From Certhia americana (Eukaryota; Chordata; Aves; Passeriformes; Certhiidae), in assembly GCA_018697195.1 (NCBI GenBank), contig CM031858.1, positions 133,185,715 through 133,249,714 on the forward strand: a stretch of DNA of 64,000 bases, read 5' to 3'. Position numbers and translations under genes: made by a program. Positions 38,881 through 52,200 of the stretch are shown one piece after another. Numbering within the stretch: position 1 is the stretch's first letter; each line of letters begins with the position of its first letter. A model generated the notes under the pieces. That model did not search any database and was not told the DNA's origin. It saw only the letters and a list, made by a program, of their open reading frames with translations.

Positions 38881-40204
38881 GGCCTTTCATCCAAGGGCCT
38901 TGGATATTTCTTAGTACATCATACCTCACAAAGCTTTGTGAGGGAGGGAGCTTTATTTTACAGACTGGAGCTTTGATGCCTATTCTTAACAGTTTCTTTT
39001 GTTGCTTTCTATTAACTTTACACAGTTCAGTTAGAGGCAACCTTGGTAGTGGAAATAATCACAGCAGTTTGATAGCCAGGCATAAGGTAGATGTTGCTTT
39101 GTACCTTACCCTCCTTAGTATAAGAGAACTATCATACCAATATGAATTTTCTCTACCTAGATTTGTGAGGCTGTACTGCTTTTTCTTTTTTAGCATAGTA
39201 AAATCTAATACAGTTTTGAACTTCAGATACGCTGGAGGTCACAACAGGAAATCTAGAACAGACTCCAATCCTTGTCCATTGAAACTATTCTTTTCTAGGA
39301 TGATCATTTTAGAGGAAGTATTAGTACCTGCAGAAATAATTCTACATCTATTTATTTATCTGCAGTTTAACAACACAAGCCTTAAACAGTCTGCCTTATT
39401 TATAAAACAGGATTTTCAGCATTAATTTGGCAACTGGTGATCAGAATTTGTGGCATCAACTGTACTCCATACCTTTAGTAACTAAACAAATGACAAAAAC
39501 AGGGACTCCTTTGAAAATCAGATGTAGGTAACTTTTGGTCATCCTAAAACTAGTTGAAAGAAAGGAAAACCCAAAGGAGCTCTGGCAAAGGTGAGTTCCA
39601 CTGGGATTTGGATGGAACATTACTTCAGCCCTTCCCAACAAAAGGGAGAAAAAAAAATCTTTAACATGGACTAATGGGGTTGGAGAAGCAAAAAAGAAGA
39701 ACATCACCACCATAAAAGCTCTTATCCCTCAATACTTCAGTCTGCTAAGCTTTCATAAATTTATTTTGACACAGAAAAGTATCTCCTTTCTTCATTAACG
39801 AATTTCTAATTCTCAAAAATCTCTCAAGCCTTAGGGAAAAGAAGTCCTAGATTATGGTCAAAGACTGCCCTCCCCAAAAGCAACCAACCACTTCAGAAGT
39901 GAACATACAGTAGAACTCACTACAATGAAGTTCGAGAATTTTATTCTAACCTAATTGCCTTGAGATTTTTCAGAACAAGCCACTTTTCCTTCAAACCAAT
40001 TCTGTTAAAAGGAGGGGTTGCCTGGCCCATTTCTTTCAGGATTCTCTGCTAACTGTAAAATGTAGGCTAAATGTCTTCCGCATGTCAATTTTTCAGCTAC
40101 AAAATTCAGATTTTTAATGAACAACTATGTTTAGTGTATGCTGTTAGCTAAAGTATAAATGGCTTAATAAATAAAAACTATTGTTTCTTCAGTATGACTT
40201 GGTA

Positions 40205-41151
40205 TTTTGTCTGTAATTTCTTTATTAAAAAACTGTAACAAGATACTTAAAAAAAGGCTAGATACAAAAGAAGTTAAGCAGCTCACGAACATTAAAGTTT
40301 TCCAAAAAATGTATCTTCAATAATCATGATCTTATATAAACATTTTACAGTTACCAGAAAGTGCCCAGGCTGAGTTTACATAGTTAGATAATGTAGTACA
40401 AGTGTTGGGTTAGAACTGGTAGTGGAACAATCTCCTGACTGTCTGTTCACTGTAACAAGGATACAAAAATGTTGATTGTGAACTATGAAATACTGTGCAT
40501 TGGCCTCATCAAATATGTACAGGGAAAAAAAAAACCCACTAAAGGTACAGATTACATGCAAAATATTAGTGATGGTATCTGATGTGCCAGAGTTCAATGC
40601 AATAGAACAAAAATTGCAATGGAAGTGGTTTCAAAAGTGAACAATCCCAACTCTGGGATCTGAGCTGTCAGGAACTTTTTACAAGTTCAATATACATGCT
40701 ACACAACTGCAGCCAACCACAAATTAAACACCATAAAAAAAAGTTAAAAACACAGAACATACTTAATTTTTTATTTCGAAATTCCCTACTCCCTCTATAC
40801 AAGAACCTTTGCTGAAACACTTTCCACAAAGGCAGCAGTGAATTTTCAGAACATTTTACATATTTTCCCTCAGCAAAAAGATAAATCACAGTGTAAATTA
40901 TATTGTTCTGCTGTCATCTTTGGCTGGGGTTAGGCAAAGGAGTTACTGACTAGCAAACTGTTGCAATCACATATTGCTAGTGCTCCTTAGGCCTTTATGT
41001 TACAAATTTAGTACAGGAATGTTTGCATTTAAATCTTTGAAGTACCACCAGGGGTATGACAGCATTAACTTTCATAAACTTTTATAGACAAATGGAAAAA
41101 TCTACAAAACTTAGCTAGTAATATTACACAGCAATACACACTTTTTATACT
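40205..41151 (-). other. UBR5: Probable UBR5 3' untranslated region
   Basis: About 0.95 kb between the UBR5 stop codon and a consensus poly(A) signal. AT-rich, with no exon or transposon. The exact end is inferred. Confidence 0.6.
40221..40226 (-). promoter_or_regulatory. UBR5: Candidate poly(A) signal AATAAA for UBR5
   Basis: TTTATT on the plus strand (AATAAA on the gene strand) about 930 bp past the stop codon, in an AT-rich setting ('ctgtaatttctttattaaaa'). Confidence 0.6.
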
Positions 41152-44100
41152 CTACACAAAACCAAAATTCTTGGTCTTAATGGCGAGTAACAATTTTTGT
41201 TTCAAAATCTGCTTAGAGGAATAGAGTGGGACATAAAGGCGAGAAATGCAAGTATTTGCTGTTGGAAGATGTTGGTCATCAGGTGGCCTTATTGTGATGG
41301 ATGGCATAGGCTGGAATCCCTCCTCGCTGGCGGGCAATGATGGACTTGAGGTCCAAAAGTAAACCTGAAAAAAGAAGACAGCATTTAAAATTATGATTTA
41401 CAAGGCTGAGATTCATACTGCCTACAAATTGTGCAGGGATAGGTTACAAAAGCAAGTAAGTTTGATCATACTATATTCTCTTCAATATGCTAAACTCATC
41501 TCCACAGTCATGCTACTTCTGCAGTAACTTCCTTCACTTCCCTTCCTCAACTGCTCATTCATAAAACTAATAAAAGCAGCACTCAAAATTATCCTGTATC
41601 AACAAATCCTCAGTAAATGGCATGTTCCCAAATCCATGGTTTTGATGGTGGCTGCCATGAATTCAAATTGAATCAGGAATCTCTCACAAACCAGTTAGAG
41701 ACTAGAGAATGTAGTACTGGTACAGACAAAAGGCAGCAACAGAAAGTATTTGGTTTATTATCTCAAGTGTGAAATACTGAGTCACCACCAAGGTGTAACC
41801 ATAGACATTCCCTGAAAAATGTGCTCTGGGATTTCCACTTTTCAGAGCACTCTTTGTTTCCTTTTAGTAGACTTTGTAAGGGAGACATAGTACCTTAAAG
41901 AGTTGGAAGTTAGAAACAGTTTTAAGAAGCGTACAGCAAATATAATTTATAGGCAAGTTTTTAAAAATTAAATCCCCTGAACAGTAACTTATTCATTCAT
42001 GTTTCTCATCAGTTACTCCTAAAAGGCTTTGAGAAGGACATGGTATAATTATTGACATCTTGCAGAGAGGACACACATATTGTCCTCAGGATACAAGTAA
42101 GTCAGGTGACTAGATGATCCACGATAAGAACTTGACCTCAAAACACTACCAGCCCACAACACAGTTGAGTAACCACAGTTACTCATCTTAAGAGCAACCA
42201 TGCGGAGTGAAATTGTGCTTCTGTAAGAACATGGAGATACAAGGGAGATAGAACTCCCTATGAACAGGGAGAAGAACACACCACACTTATTTTCAGTTAC
42301 AAGAAGGTCTAGGATTCACACCTGTTGTTTCCAGAACCAGCAGTCTTACCCAACCCTGCTACCCTGCTCTGCTACCTCAACTCTTGACGAAGTCTCTGCA
42401 CATAGGCACAGTTAAGAACAGTACTGATACCAGTCATTCTGATTCTTCTGCATGTTTCCAGTGGGAATGGACAACTTACCAGATCTTGTCTTTCTGTCAT
42501 ACTCATCTTCTCAACTATGGACCAAAACCAACGCTTGAATTGCAAAAGCTTCTCAGCATTTTCTCCTGTGTGAAATAAAAAGGTATATAATTCAGCTGCT
42601 ACACTGAACAATAACATTAAGAGACCTGTTTTATGTGTGCTGCAAATTGGATCTCAGCTACAATTGCATTCACATATAGTCCTAACACTGGAGACCAGTA
42701 ATTTCAAAACTTCTAGCTTTGAATGCAAGGCTAACACTGACGTAACTCAGCACCACTCCCACTCCTCCCTCCTTACCAAAAAGTCCAACTGCAGCTAAGT
42801 TCAGTTTAAAAACAATGCAAGAAGTATTAAACTTGCATTCATCACATTTATAGTTCCAAAGAATTTTCACAAGAAAGATATACTACCACTAACACAATCT
42901 GTATATTTAACATCTAGTGACAGCAAAGTTGGAAAACACCCTTTCTCTACCCTTCCTTAACTGAAGGTAAATATTTTCAAAGGAATGTAAAAAAAAATCC
43001 CAAGTAATAACTTTATTGCAGCTTTCACTGGCTTACTAACTAACGGTAGATTTGAAGACATAGTTCAGTTTAATGCTGGTAACTACTCCACAACTCCACA
43101 CAGAAAAAACAAGTCTTAAGTTATCACTGCAACTCTGTTTATGAGTAAATTATTTCATACCTGATTCATCATTGAAAGAGGTAAAGCTGATTAGCATTTG
43201 CACATTTACTTCACCACAGCCATTTACCAAAAGTCTGAAATCTTCTGCTGTCAAATCTTCTAATGAATTCTTTGGAAGTACATCCAGGAGCCCCTTCCTC
43301 ATTGCCTTAAATGAAAACCACAAAATGCAAATCGTAACACTAACTTTTAAGACTGACTTTAAATGCATTACTGAAAAGTTTCATGTGAAATCCCCTTTAA
43401 CTCAAGATTCATTATTCTCTGAGCTGTTCTTTTCTTTTAAAGCTTTATTATCTGAGATGCAAATTTTCCAAAACAAATAACTGCACCAATTTTTAAACCC
43501 TACCTACTAGAGCAAAAGATAGCAGTAATGGTTTGAGCTAGTATTTCACCAGGAGCAGAAGGACATGCACTCTTTTAATGCTAAAATGTTCAGGTATTTT
43601 GCTAAGCTGTGCTGAATCTGATGAGAATTTTTTTAAAAATGCATCTAGCATGTTACTTTTACTTTTCTTCCTCAGACACATGCCAACTCTGCTTCAAAAG
43701 TATTACACACACATACGTTCACACACATGTATATTCTATATAAGTAACTAATATCCTCAAAAGATAGGAAATTCCATATTCAAAATGGAATACTATGACT
43801 CAATTTGCTTTAGAAAATTCCAAAATGAATACAAGTAAAAGGGTTTTCAACTCTTAAAAGAAACAAGAGTCAAACTATTAACATATGCAGACATGGAGAT
43901 CAAGTATGTGGATTCCAGGAACATGTTCTTTCTGTGAGAATTTGGACCTCAGCTGCACAAAGGTAATCTGGCAGCCTGCTCCCCTAGCTCAGATGTGCAG
44001 CAGGAAACCACAACGAGCACAAGCAACGAAGTTTAGATGTAGCACTGAATGACAGACTGGCCTTCATTAACTGTCTACAAAAATATATTATTCTGTGAGT

Positions 44101-46231
44101 GCTATTTGACAAGGGCTTAAAAAAAAAGTAATTTTTAATATGGTTTTCTAGTCAATTTTTACATTTCTTGCCAGGCTAGGAGAAGTGGTTTATAAATGAT
44201 TTCTTCTTAGAACAAGGATGCAAACAAATAAAAGGTAATGAATTATTAGAACAAAGTAGCTGCCAAATACAAAGCCAAAGTTCCAAGAGGATTTGTGCCA
44301 TTTGAGCTCAAGGAACTAACATATATATTTAACCAATGAGAACAACTATAAAAGAAATTATCTTTCGTTCTATAAAATAGAATGTTTCACAGTCTTCACA
44401 GTACTGCATAAACAGCTATACAATTACAAAAAAATGTTAAATACTGTTAATCAAGCTGTCAAGACTTTATAGAAACCTGATTAGCAACACACAATGAGAA
44501 GAATAATTAACTGACTGAAATACTACAGATTTTTTTTTTTTCTTTTTTATAAAAAGCCTCCACTAAAGACTTACATGCAAAGGCTGCTCTGCTACTACCA
44601 ACATTCGGTGTTCTGCATATTTCCGGACGTATTCATATACATTCTGAGGAGTGACAGGTATATTTACACCATTGGAAATAAGTTCAACCTGGGGCAAAGA
44701 AATAATGAACATTGAAAAAGGGGAAGAAGAAAAGGGATATAAAGGAAATTAAATTATTACAACCACCACAGTACGCTGCAGAGTGATTTATTGTTTAATA
44801 AACCTCCAAGCCCAACTAACCAAACCTTACCCAAAACTAACCTTACTACAGGTTAGTTTTAAAGATTCCCTAGGACTGACTACAGTTGCCAGGGTCTATG
44901 GTAGGCTCTATATCATTTTCAAAGAAAAAAATCCAGGCTTCAATGTCTAAGAACACTGCACTGAATCTAGGAAGAGTAAAATATTTTATCTGCCATCTGA
45001 GAAGAGCGTGGATTATGGGCACACTACAACCTGCATCAGCTGTCAAAGTCTGCAACTACAGGGCCACAGGTTTAGCCATGCTTACCTGCCCTCCACCCTC
45101 CTCCTTACACAGGTCTATTGCAAAGGCTAAATCCATTGCTGCAAACACTGCATCTGCATCAGTACTCTGGGAAGCGAGGATAAGTTGCCGAAGGCTTTCA
45201 TACATAACTGGATCGAAAAAAGCAAAGTCGTGCCAGTTCACCTATAAAAAAGGGATAGAAGTTTGAAACATAACAGGTGGTTAAGAATGTATTCAAAATT
45301 ACGTGATCTGTTCCAGATCTATGCACTAGAAGCAAAGGATGCAAACACATAAAAATAAATGCAGTTAAACTCCTACTTTCAGTCTGCTTTAGAAGGTACA
45401 TTAGGATACTGGAAGGATTACATACTCAACAAGAAAAACCTGAACAAAAGAAGTAGAAAGCAATCACTCTTGGAAGACACATGGGGGTATTTAAAGGTCA
45501 TTTTTGCCATTAACTCTTTTTCATTAAAAATTATACTATGTTGGATAACTGATTATGTGATCAAAACTGAATTTAAGGAAAGAACAGCAGTAGCAAATGT
45601 TGGTTTAAGTTTGCCAGATCAAACAGAACTTAAAATGCCATTGACTAATGCATCAAAAGTGGTGTACATTAGAGTTTTTACTGGTCCAGGGTAGCAGTTT
45701 TGGTCAAAAGTTTAGGTAATTATTGCTTTGAATTAAATTATACCTGCACCTGAGACAAATCTTTTATTACAAATTAATTCCATGAGCTCTCTCAAATATC
45801 CAGAAAAATGCTTTTCTGTAAGCTATTGCCTAGAATTGTCTAACACTATTGTTTCTGAGTCTCAGGCAAAAAAACAAGCAGAGACAGTATGTAGTTTTTG
45901 AAGCGAGTAAAAGGCTAACCTATTACAAATCATTACATCTTAGTCAAATACCTGACTTCCAATACATCTACTCTGTTCTAAATCTAGGAAGGAAAAAAAT
46001 TGAGAGTCCTCAAATTAAAGACCTCCATACAGTTCCAGTATCAACTAGGCTAGTTAATATATATATGGTTAGGGGAAAAAGCCCAGTTTTATAGATGAGG
46101 TTTTAAGTAATTACAGGAAATTAAAATTCTTTTATGTTCAACTTACCTTTCTGCCAAGTAGAACTTTGATTACGTGTCTATTTAATGTGATGGGACATAG
46201 TTCATTCTGCAACAAGCACAGTCCTAGGATT
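41152..46231 (-). CDS. UBR5: UBR5 HECT catalytic domain exons (six exons)
   Basis: 46147-46231 ([20 protein letters not shown]), 45086-45241 ([20 protein letters not shown]), 44575-44688 ([20 protein letters not shown]), 43161-43305 ([20 protein letters not shown]), 42480-42565 ([20 protein letters not shown]) and 41152-41364 ([20 protein letters not shown] to NFGFV and TAG). The catalytic thioester Cys is in [18 protein letters not shown] of the last exon. The Phe of the terminal NFGFV fits the conserved HECT C-tail. All needed residues are intact. Confidence 0.98.
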
Positions 46232-49200
46232 CTGAAAAAATATGTTTGGAGTTTGTTTTGGTACAGCAGAAATTACACTAGAGATCTTTCAGCAAACTCA
46301 CATTTAAGTGTTCCAATACTCTAAGTTAAAATTAAGCTGGAGCTAGCTTTCCAAATTTATTGGTCACAAATGAAAATCATGGACATACATAAATTAAAAA
46401 AAAGAAGATAAAAAATTAAAATTTGACAGGAAAAGAAACCTCAATTCCCCACTATTTAGGCTCAGTGTGAGAAAAAGAGACCATTAAAAAAATGTTCTTT
46501 TCAGCTTGGATCATCAGTACTCTCCCTGGTGTTGTATATGATTACCTTTTACATTGTTTCAGACTAAAAGATTAATGGTAGCATACCTGCCAATGTTTCG
46601 GAAACAATTCAGCCTTGCTTCTGTGTTTTTACCAGGTCTTGGTGTATAAAAACCTCGTTTTCCAGGCTGGTAGAAAAGTGGTGCATTATCATCCCCATCA
46701 TCTGTATCATCTAATTCCATATCTACTACACTGCGGCTGGATCCATGTCTCTTTCTGTTTTCCTGTTTTGAAAGTCAAAACAGCAATTAACACACTTAAT
46801 TCTAGTTACTGACACACATCAAGCTATTTGCTACTAGACCCAAAGATTCACGTTCCATTGGTAAAGAATTCCTGTGATATTTCCTAATGATGACATTTTA
46901 TACTTTTGACTAATTACTCTTAATCCTTTCAAAAGAAAATGACAGAACAGAACTTTGTCTTGCATGATAAAAAAAGCTTCCAATTGCTTCCCATTTTAAA
47001 ATTAACTAATAAAACTCAATTTTACATAAATTTTGTGCAACAGATCATTACCTGCACTTTATCTGAGGAGTCTAGCAATCCAAGATCCAATATACTGTCA
47101 GCACCATTCTCCCTTGAGAAGGAAATAAAAAGGTAGATTTAATTTTACCATCACAGACTCACAGAATGATGGAATGGTTTGGGTTAGGAAGGGACCTTGA
47201 AGATCATCTAGTTCAAATCCTCTTGCTGTGGGCAGGGACACTTTCCTCTAGGCCAAGTTGCTAAGAGCCCCATCCAGCCTGGCCTTGAACACCTCCAAGG
47301 ATCTACAGCTTCGCTGGGTAACCTGTTTCAGTGCTTCACTATCCTCACAGTAAAGGATTTCTTCTTGTTATCTAATCTAAACCTCCTCTCAGTTTGAAGC
47401 CATTGTCCTGTGACTGTCACTACATGCTCTTGTATAAAGTCCCTCTCCATCTTTTTGTTGGTTCCCTTCAGGGACTGAACATCACAATTTAGGTCACCCA
47501 TAAGCTTTCTCTTTTCCAAGCTGAACAACCCGTTGTCTCAGCATTTCTCCGTAAGACAGGAACTCCATTCCTCTGATCATCTTGGGGACCTCCTCTGGAT
47601 TTACTACAAGAGGTCCATGTCCTTCCTATGCTGGGGACTCTAAAGCTGGATGCAGCACTGCAGGGGGAGCTCTCACCAGAGGGGAAGAATCCTCTCCCTC
47701 AACCTGCTGGCCATGCTGTTTTTGATGTAGCCCAGAACACATCTGGCACATTGCCAGCTCACCTCGAGTTTCTCATGCACCAGCACCCATCAAGTGCTCA
47801 GTAGGGCTGCTCTTAATAAAGAACTGTCATAGTCTGAAACCAGTCAGAATAGATTAAACCAAAGCCAAAAAGTCACTTGTCCAAAGAAAAATATCTAGAC
47901 TATCAAGGAATAGGTATTGGAGTAAGACATAGAACAGTATAAGTGCTGTGGCCACATAATCAGTTCTCACTTTTGATACTTTACCTGCCATGTGCAATAA
48001 TGAGTTCCATTGCTTCATCAACTCTTGCTCTAAGGGAATCTTCACTAGCTAGTAATAGAAGCAGCTGAGCAGGAGACAATTCCAACAACATTCCTGTGAT
48101 TTTACTTGCAAATGCCTGGGGATAAAGGAGTGATAGGTGTTACTATTCTCCAGTTCTCTCATTTTCAAATACAATCTCATGCAAGTTTTCACATTTTAAA
48201 TAGACAATGCATTACAAGAAGCCTCCTAAGCTAAACAACAAATTAGAGAAACAAAATCTTAACAAAATTAAGAAGAAAATAAAGTCAGTCTTACATGTTC
48301 AAATACTTTTAATTATGTTACAATTATTTCAATCATGGATACAGAAATAAATTTTCACATTACAGGACGACAAGAACAATCATTAATCCTATTAGGGAAG
48401 TCTTACTGGTTGCATTGCTTGCACTCGAGGGTAGAGCCGTTCTCCAAGGGCTTGTCTGTGTGCTGGAAGAGGGTCAGGATCATCGCTAGGATTTCCTTCT
48501 GATGCTGGTCTAAAAGGCCGTGTGTCAATGGACAGTTGTCTTCTGAAGTCCCTTAAGACAATCAGAGCAGTTTGTACTCATTTCAGAAGAAAAATGCAAA
48601 AATCTTCTGGAACAATATTATTTGCACACAGATTCATATTAGCATTAGCTTTATTGCTGGAATAGTAGTGTTGCTCACAGCTGCTTGGAGAGAATGAATC
48701 AGAGAGAGAGAATCAAAATGAACCAGAGATTTTAGTATTATTCATGTTTTGGATACAGCAGTCAGACATGCCACCAATGGCATTGTTGTTTCTAAACCAC
48801 CTCACAGTTTTATTCTAGTACACAAGTTTTTGTTACTGTTTAAGCAGAAGAGCCTGATAGCCTGTGGTGGAGACATAAACTATTACTGCTGAAGTAAGCA
48901 TAATAATTCTTTAAAGAATTAAAACTAGAGTCTGAATTTCAAGAAATTATCCTGCAAATTGCTCCTGAAAAAGATTCCTTTATCTGGAGAAAGTAAAAGC
49001 ATCTTTCCTGATGATATCCAAGGCAATTACTCTATTTCACAAAATACCTTCATCAAGTTAAAGATTTATCACTTACCTATCCCTATCTCTCCGAGAACCA
49101 GTTCGCAAGCCACTACTTCTCCGCATTTCTCTCTCTCGTTCCCTTTCCCGATCTCTCTCTCCCCTATTCCGCAATCTCTGCATCAGACCTGAAGGGCAAA

Positions 49201-52200
49201 AAACCTCATAAACTTAAACATCTTTTAAATTTCTCTCTCAGGTCTACCTAAGTTTCAGTGTAAGGAAGAATACATTTTGGAAGAGCCTGAAAGAAAGACA
49301 TCAATGAGACAGAACCACTTCACTTGAGGCAGTGATTGGGTTCAGCCAAATTTAAGAAAGGACCTGAAGAGTTTGTACCAACTTAAAAATTACAAAATAC
49401 TTTAAGAGCTTCTATATACTTTCAAAACCCTTAAAATGTGTTTGTGGCAAGTCAGATGGAGCAGCCATGTTAAAATGTGTGAACTCTCAATAGCTAAAAT
49501 CTTGACAATTATTACCTGCTGGAGAGAAGGATACAAAAAAATCCGAGCACATGTAAAGGAGACTCTTGTGAGAAAAACAAGAGGTTCCTGTTTCTGAAAG
49601 TCGAGGTGGGCAGGGGCTGCAGGGGATGTCATTTCCTTGCTCCAGAGAACTAACACCATTTTTATGGAGTTCTGGGCTGAGCTAACAGGAGATGTATCTG
49701 GCACAGGGCCAGAAGTATTTCTGTGTAAAAAAAAAGCACCCAAGGTTTTTATGAGTATTTTCTGCAGATTAAGTGCTGTGCATCACTTACTTGTATGGGT
49801 ACCCTTGTTGGCATTCTGAATGCAGTCTAGGTTTGGCAGCTTCTCATTTGACAGAAAAGCCTGTGCAATAGCAGTATAAAAGCTTCGTGCCACACCACTG
49901 CCTTCTCCAGGCTCATCCTTGAAAGTAACTTTCACTCTGTGTACAGCCATTGGAGTGGTAGCACACCTGCGACCAAAATGATTGTTGAGCTGCCTCATGG
50001 TCTGCTGAATTAGAAGATCTCTGTCTCGATCAACCTAGTAAAAAATACAAAAAAAATTCTTTCTTTACCAATCAGCATACTGAGAGACTTGCAGCTTCAC
50101 AACAGACTTCTGGATACTACTGCAGAGATTCAAAAAATACCAAATAGACTGGGAAAAACTACAGAGTAATTGCAACAGAACTCAGAAAGTATGATTAAAG
50201 ACACCTGCTTGCAGACTCTGAAATACAACTTCTCCTACCAAGTTACTGCAATAATTCAACTTTTAATGAAAGTTTATTCAAAAATAAACTAACATTTTTT
50301 ACCTCCAGTGTTAAATCCCTTGATTGCTGATTTCTAAGTTTTTCCATCTCCCTGCGGAATTTCGATTCCTTTACTTCAAAGCCACCTAATTCAGTCAAGA
50401 TCTAAAAATAATATAAAACCAAACACAGCTCAAAATCAGAATAATCAGGGAGAGTCACAATTTAGTTGTAAGAGGAACTGTCCTTACACTGAGAAATACA
50501 TACCGATCCAGGCTCTGCTCCAACATCTTCCATGAATACTCTACCAAACAACTCCAAAGAAAGGCGCCAACGTCCCAGCAACATGTCGTGAGAAATAACC
50601 ATGCCCATGAAGCTACACTGTGGCCTGACAAAAAGAAAAAATGACAGATATGTGGAATCAAGTTAAATTTCCGACACATTTTGTGTACTTTGGCTTTTTC
50701 TTAACCCTCTGCCTTCACCTAAGTTTTTCATTCCTGATAACCAACGACAGACACAGTACACTAAGTCTGTGGACAAAAGCACACGAAGCTGCTTAGTTTC
50801 AGCAGAAACAGAAGTCTTGCTCCAAAGGGTCATTAGTCCAAAAGCATATAACTTTTGCTGCTATGTGGAATTCACTGCTACTGGTCTCCCATCAACCAAG
50901 ACCTTAATTTCTTTTAAAATAGCTGTAATTTGAAGTGAGAGCAGTTCAATCCCTAACTGCATTAAGTGTGGGCAGCACCACCAGACACAGATGGCAAGCT
51001 GTCAATTCTAACTGCTCAGCTTGTATATCCAGGACATCACAGCAGGTCTGCAGCAGGAAGTCAGGGAGTAAAGGAATTTGTCTACAGTTTGCACAGACCT
51101 CTTTGAAGACTGTTCAACTATTCACTTTAGAAGCTACTAATCACAAACAACAAATGCAAACTAAATTAAGTTACCCATTTCAATTTAAATAACCTTTCCA
51201 GACCCCCAAACAGCCATTTATCAGAGCAGTAATATGTCAAAGAGTAATTTTTAACTCGGCTACCTGAAGGATGTGAGGGGTGGCCCTTCACTTTCTGTCA
51301 ATCCTATCTCTGCCAACAAGCTGCTTTTCAGTTGTGCTGCAAGATCATGAGCTGAAGGCCCTGGTTTTGAACTCTCAGATTCTTCTGTAGGCACATTTTG
51401 TTCTTCCCCTTCCTTCTTTTGTCGATTTTGCATGCTCATAACATTTTTTAAGTTGGCTGCGTAAGACATTTTAGTTGGAAGAACCTGAAGGAGAAGCAAA
51501 ATTTAATTGCACTTTCAAAGCAGCCTAGAAGGCTTTTTCAGCACATATATTCATCAATCTATATGTATATGTTCTTAAATCACACAAAAGTGAACACTGT
51601 AATTGACCTGCTAAAACACAGTGACATCAATCATTTCAATAAATACAGAAAAAAAAGAAGTATTTTCCCCACTGTATGTATGTTTGCATTTCATATGCTG
51701 CCAGTTATGTTCAGTCTGAAGCAAAGTCAAATCTACTGGACTATAGGAAGACTTAAATCTTTTTATCAAAAATAATTATATAATTAGCATTCCAAAATTA
51801 ACCCAAAATTGTACTGCTGCATTTAAAAATGTTACCTGAAAGCTGCTACAAATCAAAAATCATGAAGTTTCTACATTAAGCATACTTTCCATAAAGATTT
51901 CAAGCTTTCACAGGCACTGGGTTTTTAAATTATCATTCTAAAAGCTACATAAAATTCTCTCTGAAAACATTGAAGAGTCTTTTTAAGGAATGAAGGTTCT
52001 CGTTTAAATTACCATATTGTTTAAAATAATAAAGCTTTACAATTACCTCGAGGCAGTTTCTATCCACTGTAACTTCCATTAAACACTTGCCACTGTTGGC
52101 AGAAGATGAGTACAGACCCTGACTGGGTCGGCCGAACAGATCCTCTTTGCGAGCATTTGGCTGAAAAGCAACAAAAGTGTTCTGGGTCAATAATATACTT

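Larger units (their letters stand above)
36785..40200. other. Intergenic DNA between RRM2B and the 3' end of UBR5
   Basis: Apart from the G run and the AT-rich microsatellite listed separately, I see no exon or named transposon. The DNA is AT-rich with short, unsupported frames on both strands. Confidence 0.55.

Noticed and set aside
50455..50679. 74-codon minus-strand frame over a UBR5 exon
   Set aside because: It is in the wrong frame. The correct frame of exon 50,504-50,624 reads [20 protein letters not shown].
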